Source: Erpobdella octoculata (taxonomy: Eukaryota > Annelida > Clitellata > Hirudinida > Erpobdellidae). Taken from it: DNA of 64,000 nucleotides. Where the stretch lies: assembly GCA_963978895.1 (NCBI GenBank), contig OZ022238.1, forward strand, positions 14,965,154 through 15,029,153, given 5' to 3'. A program made the translations under genes and the position numbers. Below are positions 42,188 through 56,126 of the stretch, one piece after another; within the stretch, counting starts at the first letter, position 1; each line of letters starts with the position of its first letter. The notes beneath the pieces are model-generated. The model had not been told where the DNA came from. It saw nothing but the letters and a program-made list of their open reading frames with translations, and ran no database searches.

Positions 42188-45100
42188 TCACTTCTTGTCG
42201 GGGATTCTCTTGTAAACTCTTTTACATACAACTTCTTTTGCCTCGCATATCTGTGAATGCAAAACAACATCAAATTTTGCAGATACATGATATTTTCTTA
42301 TGTGTATAATAAAATCAATAAAAAACAGTAATGGTATGATTTGTGAGTAACAACATCTTTGCCGGGCATCTCCTTATAAGACAACAAAGTGCTTTGAATC
42401 ACTTTCAAAATGTGCAAAATCGAGAGACAAAATATGTAATGATAAATATTAATTACACATATGAGGGTGTCATCATCCTGAAGCTCCCTGGTTATGGTAG
42501 AGGGCACAATGCCATCACCTTTCTGTGTCTGTACAAGCTTGCCATCCTTCAGCTCAATGGTTGACTGAAAGCGAACACGAAAACATTCCAATAATTAATT
42601 AAAATAATTAATAAATAATTAATAAGTAATTAATAAATAATTAATAAATAATTAAAATAGTTAATAAATAATTAAAATAATTAATTTCAATAATCACTAA
42701 AAATCCATAACGTGGATACATTTAATTATATTTTATAATGAAATAAATTATCAGGTCAATATCAATTTTGAGCACTATAAAAATATGAAAAATACAAAAT
42801 ATGTGTAATTAATTTTATATACGGTTAAAATCTGTAATATATTCACGATAAATTTTTGTTAATTATTATTCTTTAAACTGTTAAATGATTCTGTTACGAT
42901 CTTTTCAAGAACCAAGCAATAATTTTTTTATAGCGTGCTGAAATGTTTTTTTAAATAATACTTGACAAAGCATAGCAAAAGAAATTTTGAATAAATAACC
43001 AGAACAACAAGAATACCAAAATGAACATCATTGAAAGTAAGCACACACACATGACTTCTAAACAACTGTAATACATCAACACAAATAATGCAACAACATC
43101 AACATTATATCATCGAAATTACTCCTGTAACACAAATTAGATATTGCACAGATATGATCACTAATGGGCAACATGCTTCAATTCTGCTCACTAGAATTAT
43201 AATATGCTCACTTAAAGTCCAGGTACATATCAAAAATAGATAACAATATAATGTACTTCATTGTCATCATCATTAACAACATTGTGTCTACTACATCTAA
43301 CAGTAACAACACTGTGCATATTATTTCTAACAGTAACAACTTTTCAATAATTTCAATGTTTGATTATTTTCAAAGTTCAATTGACTTAAGGGTCAGTTCA
43401 ACAATAAATTACGACCAGCAGTAAATAATAATTAACTTTAAAATACTAGTCAGCAAATAAGGTAACTCAAAGTCCAAATCAGCTAAGATTTTTATAAGAT
43501 ACTGCTTTATTTTTAAGCGTTGACACGAAGTTTTTAAAATTAAAGAGCAGTAAAAAATATTAATTTTTATTTTGCATTATTTCTTTATTTAAATAAAATA
43601 ATGAATGATTATATTCAATTTTAAACATTTAATTATTAGTCTTGATAGTAAACAAAATAAACCTTCTTGCTTAAGCTTAGTCACTATCTTAAGTATATAA
43701 ACAAATACAGAAAGATGACATATGTCATGAGTTTTCATGAGTCAGAAATTTTACATCTAGAAAACCATCATCATCATCAAGCAAACAAAGACAGAGAAGC
43801 ATTTCATTCAAGCAATAAAATAACTGAAAGATATAAATTTTATGTGGAGTATTTTGTGATTTCCACTTGCAAGCAGGATGAAATAAAGAATGAATGAAAG
43901 ATAAGCAAATGATAACTTAACTAACTTTTATACAATGGATTGCTTGAATGGAAAATGAAACAAAAACTCAAATCTGGCTTCTTATCAAACAGCAATTATG
44001 ATAATTTAATGAGGTAGAACTCCTTTCATGTGCAAAATAGATATGAAAATGTTAAATATATAATATTACTTATCTAATTGTGGTTTAATTCAATAAATCA
44101 TTTTTTAAATACAACTTACAATAATAGAAACTTTTGCAATAATAAAAAGCAAGGTTAAGATGCACTGATTCGCTAAATTGTATAACATAACTAATAAAAA
44201 GTAGATGATAATAATAGAATTTAAAAGTCTCAGCAGAAGACATGATGCATTGAAATCTTGTTTCAAAATGAAAAGACAAACAATTTCTTTTATTCAAATA
44301 ATACAACAAACTAAAACCAGATGTTTTCTTACTTTAGAATCATACAGACACATAACATATATAAATAATCATCACCAAGCCGTCCTTCAAGTCACTTTAT
44401 CATCACCAGCAGCATAGGATAGCTATTAATATAACTTTAATTTAAATCACAAGAGTGTACTTGAGAATTCTAAAAACTATCCACTGTTTGGGCCACTAAA
44501 AAGGAATCATAATATATAACCTTTACAGTTCTAATATATAACCTCTACAGGCCTGTAAAGAAAAAAACGTTGTAAAAAGTAAGAATTTCATCTCATATTG
44601 TTTCAGTTTCTAAACAACTGTCTAGACATTGCATTAATACAAAAACACAACCATAAGCATATGTGCATACACAAGCGCACACACACAACATATTTATATA
44701 CATACATTATAGTTACACATACAAATATCAGTACAGACATTTCAATTAATTTCCTACCTAACACTTTGGACCTTTTAAGCAAGCAAACGCTTCTTTCCCA
44801 ATCTTAACATTAAACACTTGAAATTACAGAATAAACACTGGGCATGACTGTACAAATAAATACCATCTGTGGGAAACAAGTGACACCACATATGGTAATG
44901 CATTTATCACATATCTGCCAGTTTGTATTGGAATAAATTAACCTAAATTAAAGACAATCCACCACTGCACATGCACCTACACATACCGACTAACACATAA
45001 CCAGGAAAACCACTTGATTTTCTTTTTGGCATATGATGGATATGAAACTAATTTAAAATGTTTTATTTTGGCTTAAATTATGACACATACAAACTACAAG

Positions 45101-45993
45101 TGTACAAAAACACACACACAAACGCGCACAGCAGGTGGCAACTATGATAATGAAAAAATAGTCAAATATGATAACAATATCGACCAGTAATAGATAGATG
45201 TGTGTTAAGTAGCTTCATATTCAACAACTCACAGATAGACTGTTGATGGAGCTGTATTTTACTGAGTTTGTTAACAATAATTGATAGGGGGGATATGGTT
45301 TTTTAGGGTGTGGCCGTGAAAAGTAGAACTTCACATCCACCCACACTGTTGTCAACACATTCCAGACTGTATTCATAACAAGTATAGAACATCTGCAACA
45401 ACACATTGATGTTGATGATACACCAACAACCATCAACTTCAATTCAATGTACAGGCTAGTCTCAGAAATCCTGGGTAAGAAGGTGATGAAATTACAGAGA
45501 CAAATGAACTCAAGTGATCAGTGTCTATAATTTCATAGGAGAAACAGTGGGAAAGTTTAATAAGTGGACCTCTCCTTCATACAAACAGTGTATGCAGAAA
45601 TTTCTTTCAGTAAATAATGGCATGGATTACTGAACAATTAAGATCAGATGACCAGATAGATAAAAGACTTTAAATCTGCTGGCTGAATTGTTATTCAGAA
45701 AACCTCAACAAAGAGAGAACAAGAGAGAGAAAGTGAGAGTGAGCCACGTGGTAGTGCTAATGTTAAGGTGAAGAGAGTGAAGATAATTATTGAAACAATA
45801 GAGATATTGTTCAAATAAATTGTTAATCACCTTTATTGTAAATGTCATCACATTAGAAGAATCACACATATAATAAATAACAACCTGCAGTATTTCTTGT
45901 AGTCTCTAGAGATGAAGACACAAAATTACTGAGACGAATTAATTAAGAAACTTTATAACATTTTACATGGGCCGTAATTTTAAGATGTAAATA

Positions 45994-46025
<32 letters not shown>

Positions 46026-47385
46026 GATATATATATATATATATAAGCCTGTCAAAAAGACGGATTTTTTTAAATCTCATATAATATTTTTGATTGCAGA
46101 GATCTTTTGATCTTTAGGACCAAGGATATCTTGATATAACAACTGGATCTACAACCTCCTTTAGTAGGCCAAGATAATTCAACCAATTACATCATAGTTA
46201 CATCAAGATTTGTATAAGTATAATATAACTACTGACCATTTTGTAGTTTGTTACATCAAGTAATTCATAACCATAATATAATTAGCAATAAAACAGTAGT
46301 CCTACTAAAGTAGGTTGTGGATCCAGTAGTTTTATCAAGATATCCTTGTTTAGGACTGACAGTGTACAATTGTGTATTAACTTTTATAACACGCCTGTGT
46401 GCAGTAATTTCAGCAACTGCTGACCACTGCATTATGCGAAATTGCTAACATACATATATATGTTGATATACAATCACTCAATGATAATGTAATTGTAGGT
46501 GCATAGAATTCAAGGTTGTAACTATACCGGACTTGCAACCTCATATGAAAATAATTACATCTAAATGATTTTTAATTGTGACACTATTAATTATGTTATT
46601 GAAGGCATGCTATTATTTTCATCAACATTTTCAAATATTCATAATTACTGAAAATAATTTTCTCTCATTATATAAAAACCGCAATTAGCAGCCCTTAGAG
46701 AAACTAGCAATTTATCGTGCGCATACCATCAAATATTTCACTGCATGTTATTCACATAATAGAAGGTATATAATCCTTTCGTTTTAGCTCAAGCCAAACA
46801 ATTAACAGAATCGCTTAAGAAATAGCAAATTATTTAAGTCAAAGCACCTGAGGCTTGCGACCATCAGCAGTGGTCTCCTGGAACTCTTCCCCCAGCTTGA
46901 ACTTAGTGATGTGAGTGGTTAAAGTGGTTTCCGATTTCAAAACACACTCCTCTCCCTCAACACAAATGGTGACGTTTGGCTTGGCCGTGGCACCGATCTT
47001 CCTCATGACAAAACCAACCTCTGCATATAGAAAAAACATTTCAAATCGATGAAGAAAAATCATTGAACTCTAAACTCTAAACGTCCTTGCCCCACTCTAT
47101 CACCATCAATACTCAATTTGATGATAATCGACAGCAACAGCCATAATACATAATATAATAGACGACAAGATTAGACGACTAGAGCTAGGCCGGCTAGACA
47201 CGATCAGATATCGTAGCTATAAAAACTGTTACTTACATAAATTATTTACTAAGTGTGTCCATCTTACCAACAGCCTTCATATAGTCTTCAAACTTGTCAC
47301 TGCTTTCCAATTTCCATGTGCCGATGAATTTTCCGAGTTGTGCCTCGAGAGCAGATGGTGTAGCTGCTGCAGTTTCTTCAGCCAT
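42188..47385 (-). CDS. Fatty-acid-binding protein (intracellular lipid-binding family)
   Basis: Four exons: 47385-47268, 47020-46848, 42564-42457 and 42250-42188, joining in frame to 153 residues. Exon 1 codes MAEETAAATPSALEAQLGKF then GTWKLESSDKFEDYMKAVG. Exon 2 has VGFVMRKIGATAKPNVTI, then KSETTLTTHITKFKLGEEF. Exon 3 has STIELKDGKLVQTQKGDG. Exon 4 ends EVVCKRVYKRIPDKK. The four-exon layout and the 173-bp second exon are typical of animal FABP genes. The protein should fold as a ten-strand beta barrel and carry fatty acids or retinoids in the cytosol. It has about 15 extra N-terminal residues compared with the usual ~133. The second intron is 4.3 kb and holds transposon remnants. Confidence 0.92.
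46047..46450 (-). mobile_element. Decayed Helitron family 3 copy
   Basis: The segments gtcaaaaagacggattttttt, tgattgcagagatc, tttaggac and taacttttataacacgcctgtg line up in order with the family 3 element at 20681-21205. The CTAG end is no longer recognisable, and the copy is interrupted by the MITE at 46121-46348. Confidence 0.55.
46121..46348. mobile_element. MITE with long terminal inverted repeats
   Basis: Arms of about 47 bp begin CAAGGATATCTTGATA and are inverted at the right end, with arms containing ctggatctacaacctcctt on the left. An exact 8-bp duplication TTTAGGAC flanks it (46113-46120 and 46349-46356). An 8-bp duplication fits hAT or P-type transposases. It is inserted in a decayed family 3 Helitron copy. 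Confidence 0.88.
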
Positions 47386-47912
47386 TTCGTAAGACGTAAC
47401 TAGATTAAAACTAGAAATAAGAAATTTGTACTGCAAATAAAACGAGAATCAAGCGCCAGGAACAAAGCGAGCAAGACAGAGAAAGGAAAATGATGGGAGA
47501 TGCGTACTTTTATATTACCGCTTCAGACGACGCTGGCTAATAGTATGCATGTGAATAGTAATGCAGTATGAGGTGATTGGCGATGTTATGACATTTTGCT
47601 AAAATTACTTTTGTTATTTAATTTAATTATTGTTAGTTTATTAAAGACAATAATAATTACAAACATTTTGTATTTTGATTTGAAAATAAAAACAGTGTCA
47701 ATACAATTTAAAAAACTTTAATATAATTTAATTTTTAAATTTATTTTGTGCAGTTAATTTATTTGCATACACAATTATTTTTACTTATTATAAACAAAAG
47801 CTTTACGCATAGATATATATATCTATGGCTTTACGGCTTTACAGTACTCCCGCCATAAACCTTGTTTTATTTATCAAGCTTCGATCGTTTCAGTTGCGTG
47901 TACACGTAAAAA
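47386..47912. promoter_or_regulatory. Bidirectional promoter region of FABP and RPA1
   Basis: Only 527 bp separate the two start codons. A TATA-like box serves the FABP side; none is evident on the RPA1 side. This is the usual contrast between a regulated gene and a housekeeping gene. No transposon interrupts the region. Confidence 0.6.
47507..47514 (-). promoter_or_regulatory. TATA box of FABP
   Basis: TATAAAAG on the minus strand, about 122 bp before the FABP start codon. Transcription would then start near 47480 with a leader of roughly 95 bases. Confidence 0.5.
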
Positions 47913-50900
47913 ATGGTCTTTAATCTTACTCCCAACAGTTTGGAGGTATACAAGTTATTTTGGGCTGTTTATATTTTTTATGGATTTATTTCGCCTACCA
48001 TATTAAACTACCTTTTGTTCACAGGCTATTATGACGGACGGGCCAGTTGACAAGCCTATTCTACAAGTCCTGGTAAGAATTGAATTATTATTATTAATAT
48101 TCAGGACCGAAATCTGTTTATTTGTTCAGTTTAGCAAATTAAAAATATGTCAAAAGTTTGCATATATGTTTCACTTTTACTGAGATATATTGATTTTAAA
48201 ATTGAATTGGTTGGTACATCCCCAGCCTTATATTAACTGGAGTCAAGCTAGCAGGCGCTCGTAACATAGGAAATGTGCAGCAAAATGCATGTGTCAAGCT
48301 ATCAGGCGCTCAAAAAAATTTCAAAAAATAAATAAAAAAGTATCTGTATTTATTAAGCACCTCAAAATAACTACGTTTCATTAATTTTTGTTATGAAAAC
48401 CCCGAAATTTTCCTCAGAAAACCTATTTTAAATTTCTCCAAATGTAAACAAAATGACCGGTAATGTAGCGTTCGGCTTGTGCTTAATATCTCTGGTAGAA
48501 ACTAATTTAAAAAAAAAATAAAAATGACATTAAATAGTAAATATGGGCTACTAAAACATATTACAAATTCAAAATATTCAAAATAAACGACAATTTGTAA
48601 ATTATCAGGGTATAAAAAGTATAAAGAAAATACAATCAGCCAACGGGCCAGACCGTTACAGGCTGCTACTCTCAGATGGCGTTCATTCAGTTTCATGTGA
48701 GATAAAAATATTTTTATAGTTTATTATATAAAATTACAACAAAAAAGTGCACACATAAAACATTTATTGGTCATTAACGTAAAACTATTTGCTTAACAAA
48801 AACAGCTGCAATGCTGGCTACACAGTTGAACGACAAGGTTAAAACTGGAGGGATTGAAGCTAATGCAATCATCAGACTTGACAAGCACATTTGCAATGCT
48901 CTAAATGGAGAAAAGTTTGTGTTTCTCCTTTTTTAAGATTTTTTATTCTTCCATTTTTATATACACGTTGTTGTTATAGCATAATAATTCACTTTCCATC
49001 TTCCAAATATGATAGAAAAGTAGTGGTCTTACTGGAAGTGACTGTGGTTGCTCCCACTTCTCAAGTAACCACAAAGATCGGCAACCCTCAGCCATACAAA
49101 CAGGCCACTCATGTGCAGCCGCAGCAGAATCCGATTAACACTCCTGCTCCCGTCAATAACTTGAACACAACTAAAAACATCAGTTAGTGTCATTTTATTT
49201 TATTTAATTTTAGTTTGATGGAATTTAATAAAGTTCTGCTTATGGCTCTTAAGAATTTTGAATTGTGAAAAATTTTAAACGTTCTAAATTACATACATAG
49301 ATAATTTCCTATATCGTTATGTATGTTAGCAATTTCGCGTAATGCTAAACAAATGCTAAAAATATTTTATATCTTTATATATATATATATATATATTTTT
49401 ATCTTTTTTTGTTATATTTATATTAATGTTTTAATACTTCACCATTAAATATTTATGGTGAATTAATTTATCGATAACATTAATAAATAATTATATAAAT
49501 AATTTTTTTTATATAATTAAGTAAGGTAAATATTTTTTAATAATAATTTATTTAATATTAAAAGTTATTTCACAAAGGTGGTGCTGCAATCGTGAAATAA
49601 AATAAAAAAATAACGAAATTTTAAAAAATCAGTCATTTTTGACAGGATATCTCTAGTTTAAGTTAAATTTTATAAAAAATAAATTTATGTAATTAAATAT
49701 GCAAAATAATGTATTCGCTTTAATAGATTAAATGATTTTTTTAGACACGACACAAAATAGCAAGCCGATGAACCAGCAGTTCGTGCAGTCTTCTCTAACG
49801 TCACAAATGAACACGATGAGTGGCCCGCAAATTGATACACCTTCGAAAATCAACTTAATTTCAAGTCTCACACCATGTCAGAGCAGGTAAAAAAAACTTG
49901 TTCTGCTTATCATTACTCTCATAATGCCATCATGTTCAATTTGGCTGTTTCAGTTAATCTTTTCTAACAATGAATATTGTATTTTAACTGACAGTTCTGT
50001 GTTCTAGTTATATGTGCTTAAATGCTGTAATACAGAAGTATTTGAGGTGATAAACAAAGATTGACATTGAAGCTCATCTTTCGTAGTTGTGGAATGTTCT
50101 ATCGGCTTAATTAGATGGTTAAATAAGGTTGAACAGGTGGACAATAAAAGCCCGCGTTACCCAAAAATCATCGATTAGGACGTGGAGCAATGCAAAAGGT
50201 GAAGGTCGACTTTTCTCCATGAACCTCCTCGATGAATCAGGGGAAATCAGGGCCACTGCGTTTACGAACGAAGTAGACAAATTCTACAACATGATAGAAG
50301 TCAACAAGGTCTGAGCTCGTAATTTATTAAATATTTCTTATATAATTTGTTGTATAAAATATTGCATGAGTAATAATTTTAATATACTAAAATAATAATG
50401 TTATTCAAAGTTAGATTAAACCAAATGTAGTCCAGAATACTGGGATGAAAAACAGCTACTGCTCTATTATGGCTTAGCCTTGGTGAAACATAGAACTTAC
50501 CTTATTATACCGAGTATATTCGGTTGTTGTTGTTGCAGGTCTACTACATTCGCAAAGCCCAGATAAAAGCAGCCAACAAGCAATACAGCAATCTGAGTAA
50601 TGATTACGAAATGTCGTTCACGGGTGAAACAGAGGTCATCAGGTGCGAGGAGTCGGAAAGTAACGACATGCCTAGCTTGAAGTTCAACTTTGTGACGATC
50701 AATGCTATGGAAACACTACAACCCGAATCTTTAATTGGTCGGTTTTTTGTGTAAATTGAATAATGGTTTGAGAACTTATTGATAAAAATGTTATAATTGG
50801 TTAGTTTGCATTGGGGTTTTCTATGTGATGTCATTTACTTTTTCCTTGGCAGATGTTATTGGTGTGGTGAAGGATTGTGAAGACCTCAAGATTGTTATTT

Positions 50901-51669
50901 CAAAAAAAGATGGTAAAGAGATTAAGAAGAGAGATGTGACCTTGGTGGATCAGACTTATATCCAAATAAGGCTGACAGTGTGGGGCACTGATGTAAGTTT
51001 TATCCAGTTAATATTTTCTAATGTTATAGTAAATAGTAAATTAGAGTTTGATTGCAAGTAAGCACCTATCTTTTTTTAAATGTAAGCTACATAATTATAA
51101 ATTAATCAACACCTATGCTGTCTCTTTGAATCTAACCAATAATCAACAGTAAGCTTCTACACACATGTTTATCATGTGAATAGGTGTGTGTATGTGTGTG
51201 TGAATAAGATGTCTTATGAAGAAAAATAGGATGGGCTTGTGATTAAATATTTTAAATGTCGAAAGCCATTGCGAGACAGCTTGTTTAGTTATGTCTTTGT
51301 GCGATTATATAAGTAGATGACTCTTTTGATGCCCAAATGATTTTCTCTTGACTCTTGTGCTTTTAATTAATGCTATGGCTAGCCTGGCCTTTTAGTTGCT
51401 GTTATTGTGTCTCATATTTTAGCCTTTTGACTTTCAGGCGGAAAACTTTGATGGCACCGGCAATCCAATCTTGGCTGCCAAAGGATGTAAGCTGTCTGAC
51501 TGGCAAGGTCGATCTCTTAGTCAGGTGGCCAACTGTCAGTTACTGATCAATCCAGACATTCCAGAGAGTCATGCTCTCAGAGGCTGGTTTGACAAAATGG
51601 GGGCATCTGCTGACTTCATGGAGTACAAGAGAGATTCTGCTGGACAGACAGGTGTGTGGGTAAAAGAGG

Positions 51670-51733
<64 letters not shown>

Positions 51734-52999
51734 TATTAGTTTGTATTAAAACATAATGTAATTGGTGTTCATATAAATAATTCATTGTATTGATTTTATT
51801 TCACTGCTCTTTAGGTGGAAACACAGTTTGGAAGTCTTTTGAGGATGTCAAAGCACAGAATCTCGGTGCTGACAAATCTGATTACTTTAATGTAAAGGCA
51901 GCCATCTCAACCGTCAAGAAAGAAAACTGTCTCTATACAGTATGTCTACATTTTCTTTTTTGTTTTTTGGTTAACTTGATGGTTTAATTTAATATTAAAA
52001 AGCTTGTTGCATTGTTCATGATTAATCATGATTTTCTTTCTTCAGGCCTGTCCACAGCCTGAATGCAACAAGAAAGTTATCGACCAGGGCAATGGAATGT
52101 TCAGGTGCGAGAAGTGTGCTCGGGAATATCCAAATTTCAAGTGGAGACTTATTCTCCAGGTATGTGTCAATATACCTGTAGTTTGTTTGTTCTGATATCT
52201 TTTTTTATATATATTGTTTTCTTGTTCTGATATCTTTTTTTTATATGATGGTATGTTTTATTATAATTTTGTCTGGTCTTGTATATATCATGAATTGTAT
52301 TCATTTTTATTAGATGTAATAACAGCGATGACTTGGTAAATTAACAAATCTTCTGTTGGCAGCTCTGTCTCTCTGACATTAGGGATAACTTGTGGGTTAC
52401 CTGCTTTCAAGATTCAGCAGAACTCATTCTCAACAGCACGGCAGAAGAAATTGGCAGACTCAAAGAAATTGTTAGTTTTATTACAAAATACAACTTTAAA
52501 TTTTTACTGTACTTTTACAGTAAAATTCTATTATATCCTGTTTTGTGTGGATCTTGGTGTTTTGATAATACTAACATATTTTTCTGTTGGTTCTTTTCCT
52601 TATGTACAATATTTAACTTGTTTAATAGCAATTAACTAGATAATAATTATGAATTCTGCAGAACCCTTCGGAGTTTGACCAAATCTTCAACAATGCAGTT
52701 CTCAACAGCTACATTTTCAAGCTAAGAGCTAAAATGGAAAGCTATAATGTTAGTTGTTGTTTAAACTATTTCAATTTGTTTACTGAGTTGTGAAAAATCC
52801 CTAAAATAAGTTAACAAATTATTACTAAAGATTATCATATCGGTTATAAACTTCTACAAGTTTTAGAGAATATAACTATTTTTTTTGACAGGATGAAGCA
52901 AGATTGAAGACTGTTTGTGTCCAGGCCACACCGCTGAGTTTTAAAGCTGTAGGCAATAGATTTATGGATGAGTTTGAAAGGCATTTCGGCCTAGTCTAA
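47913..52999 (+). CDS. RPA1: Replication protein A 70 kDa subunit, complete
   Basis: Fifteen exons join in frame to 617 residues, against 616 in human: 47913-47945, 48025-48072, 48609-48696, 48806-48914, 49016-49182, 49745-49886, 50137-50308, 50539-50737, 50853-50992, 51438-51651, 51815-51939, 52046-52159, 52363-52470, 52662-52748 and 52892-52999. Order: the N-terminal OB fold ([21 protein letters not shown]), a Gln/Asn/Thr-rich linker, DBD-A ([18 protein letters not shown]), DBD-B ([18 protein letters not shown]) and DBD-C. In DBD-C the zinc ligands CPQPEC and FRCEKC fall at 481, 486, 500 and 503. RPA binds single-stranded DNA in the nucleus in replication, repair and recombination, as a trimer with RPA2 and RPA3. 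All junctions have GT..AG. Downstream, aataaa at 53071 may be the poly(A) signal. Confidence 0.96.
51670..51732. repeat. (AT)n microsatellite in RPA1 intron
   Basis: About 30 AT repeats starting roughly 20 bases after the donor at 51652. The isoleucine/tyrosine frame over it is an artefact. Confidence 0.95.
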
Positions 53000-53101
53000 C
53001 TTTGAAATATCTGGACACTTTTTTTATTGGTTTTATTATAAAATCGTTCAGAAATTCTGTAGTGTTAATGTAAATAAAGGTGTTTCTTAGTGTATTTTTA
53101 C

Positions 53102-55755
53102 TAAGCTTCTGCGTCCCGTTATTTTTTTGGAACGATACGATACGATACGATTTCTGAAATTTGCCCCGAAATAAACGATACGATACGATTTCGGGATCTC
53201 GACTGAAGCGGAAATTTTGCCTAGAGATAACATTGAATGATGAACTATACGCGACAGACAATATTAATAACTACATTAAAGAAATTCATTGAAAAAAAAT
53301 ATATAAATATTAAAAAATTTCAAAATTTATAAAAATTTACCAAATTTAATTTTTTTTACAAGTTGAAATAAGTTTCATTTGTTTAGTTTCGGTACATCTA
53401 TTTGTCTAAATTTAGTAAGCATCTGCGTCCCGATATCGTTATCTCGAATTCAATCGAGATTTCAAAACGATACGGGATTCCCGTATCGCCATTGAAACGA
53501 TACAGCCTGCGGAGGAAGTCTCGTATCGATATTAATTGGCGATACTTAAAATTTCATTCTCGATTAAAATCTCGAAAAATATCGGGATTTTTTAAAAATA
53601 TTTTCCAATAAATAACGAAAGTCATACATATTTAATTAACGATTGTCACAACTGTGAATATTTGCAATTGATTCATCAACATTGATTAATTAATCTACCT
53701 ATTGACAGAAGTTTATAACAATTATCATCCCCACTTTAAATTCGGTTTTCCAGACAGCCTGTAGCCCCATTATTTACTATTTTTAGTCTGGGAACCGGCA
53801 GCAAAAAAGCCACGCTCCTCTTAGGCTGCTAGTCGAGCTCTGCATACTACTGATACTACAAGCCCTACAAGGCAATCGTACTCGCTGACATCGATGACTA
53901 TTATTATTAATTAGAATAATGAGTAATGTAATAGTAATGATCATTCTATGTTTATGTTTTGGTTTAGTCTGTTTCATAAACTTATTTTTTCAAATTTTTT
54001 ACATAGAATTGGAATGATTATTTTAGTGTTTCGATATCCGTAATTGACCGTAATAGTAGCTCGTCTAAGATATATCTTTATAATCTCGATGATATTCTTG
54101 GTTGTGTGTGAGTATGTGTGTGCCACCTGTAGTGTGCACGACAGTGCCGTAGCCCGTATCGTCTGCAGCTGGAATTCGAAACTTTCTCAGCTTCTTTCTT
54201 GCTATTGCTAACCGCATTCGCCATCGCCTATAAATAAACACGCTGGGTTTTTTTCACTTTCTCAATTCTTGCATAGAGGCACTTTCTCGTGTTTGTCATC
54301 ATTATCATGCCGCGTCACCGGGGTCAAATCTGGGAGTACTTTGAGGAAGAGACGGTCACGCAGAAAGTCAATGACAAGGACGTAGAAATAAATACTTTCT
54401 ATCGGCGGTAGCGTTTTATTTAGAGTCTAAATTTAGAAAAATAGATGTACCGAAACTAAACAAATGAAACTTATTTCAAGTTGTAAAAAAAAATTAAATT
54501 TGGTAAATTTTTATAAATTTTGAAATTTTGTAATATTTATATATTTTTTTTCAATGAATTTCTTTAATGTAGTTATTAATATTGTCTGTCGCGTTTAGTT
54601 CATCATTCTATGTTATCTCTAGGCAAAATTTCCGCTTCAGTCGAGATCCCGAAATCGTATCGTATCGTATCGATATCGTATCGTTATTGGTCGAAGCGTC
54701 TCGTATCGTATCGTTTAATTCGGGGCAAATTTCAGAAATCGTATCGTATCGTATCGTTCCAAAAAAATAACGGGACGCAGAAACTTAAAATTTAGACTCT
54801 AAATAAAACGCTACCGCCGATAGTAAGTATTTACTTCTACGTCCTTGTCAAAGTACTCCCAGATTTGACCCCGGTGACGCGGCATGATAATGATGACAAA
54901 CACGAGAAAGTGCCTCTATGCAAGAATTGAGAAAGTGAAAAAAACCCAGCGTGTTTATTTATAGGCGATGGCGAATGCGGTTAGCAATAGCAAGAAAGAA
55001 GCTGAGAAAGTTTCGAATTCCAGCTGCAGACGATACGGGCTACGGCACTGTCGTGCACACTACAGGTGGCACACACATACTCACACACAACCAAGAATAT
55101 CATCGAGATTATAAAGATATATCTTAGATGAGCTACTATTACGGTCAATTACGGATATCGAAACACTAAAATAATCATTCCAATTCTATGTAAAAAATTT
55201 GAAAAAATAAGTTTATGAAACAGACTAAACCAAAACATAAACATAGAATGATCATTACTATTACATTACTCATTATTCTCGTTAATAATAATAGTCATCG
55301 ATGTCAGCGAGTACGATTGCCTTGTAGGGCTTGTAGTATCAGTAGTATGCGCAGAGCTCGACTAGCAGCCTAAGAGGAGCGTGGCTTTTTTGCTGCCGGT
55401 TCCCAGACTAAAAATAGTAAATAATGGGGCTACAGGCTGTCTGGAAAACCGAATTTAAAGTGGGGATGATAATAGTTATAAACTTCTGTCAATAGGTAGA
55501 TTAATTAATCAATGTAGATGAATCAATTGCAAATATTCACAGTTATTTATTCACAGTATTTATTGGAAAATATTTTTAAAAAATCTAGATATTTTTCGGG
55601 ATTTTAATCGAGAATGAAATTTTAAGTATCGCCAATTAATATCGATACGGGACTTCTTCCGCAGGCTGTATCGTTTCAATGGCGATACGGGAATCCCGTA
55701 TCGTTTTGAAATCTCGATTGAATTCGAGATAACGATATCGGGACGGAGATGCTTA
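53102..55755 (-). mobile_element. hAT-type element, reverse copy, hosting a second copy
   Basis: The left end TAAGCTTCTGCGTCCCG and the right end (reverse complement TAAGCATCTCCGTCCCG) are flanked by an exact 8-bp duplication ATTTTTAC (53094-53101 and 55756-55763). It belongs to the same family as 26802-28976. The element itself is 53102-53415 plus 54788-55755, split by the copy at 53416-54787. It begins 100 bp after the RPA1 stop, so it may mark the end of that transcript. Confidence 0.92.
53416..54787 (+). mobile_element. hAT-type element inserted in its own family member
   Basis: Terminal repeats TAAGCATCTGCGTCCCG and (reverse complement) TAAGTTTCTGCGTCCCG; exact 8-bp duplication AAATTTAG (53408-53415 and 54788-54795). 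It contains a shortened BED-finger start at 54307 (MPRHRGQIWEYFEEE) whose frame ends before the cysteines. Compared with 26802-28976 it lacks the middle, including the LINE fragment. Confidence 0.92.
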
Positions 55756-56126
55756 ATTTTTACGCTTTCATGAACAGAATTTTGGATTAAGAATCAGAGC
55801 CGATATCAGTTGCGGTAACATCTCATTAAGGGCAAGGTTTTTAATGTATTATTACTCCCCACCTTCTAGAAGCTGCTCAAACAACAGCAGACGTGATATC
55901 TGAGCAAGTGAGCCTTTGTATTTTGTAATATTACAGCTTCTAAGTTTTTCCAAATCAATTTTTATTGATAGAACTATCGGGGGCACCCGGGGTTTTTAGA
56001 GGTTTACCTAATGTGTTTCTTTTTCGCTCCCGTTTCCTTCCCGCTTGCCCTCCCAGTCGTTATCCGTTCCCTGTCGCTTTCACGCTCATTTTTTCGCTTT
56101 CAGTTCCCCCCCTAGATCCGATTCTA

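Larger units (their letters stand above)
42565..46847. other. Large FABP intron
   Basis: AT-rich intron with an ATTAATAA-type repeat near 42590-42680, a (CATA)n tract near 45991-46024 and a MITE inside a degenerate family 3 Helitron near 46047-46450. The rest shows no gene or ordered structure. Confidence 0.6.

Noticed and set aside
42298..42591. Frame starting MECFRVRF before the FABP exon
   Set aside because: The first residues come from the intron; the exon starts at 42564 after an AG and the true start codon is at 47385.
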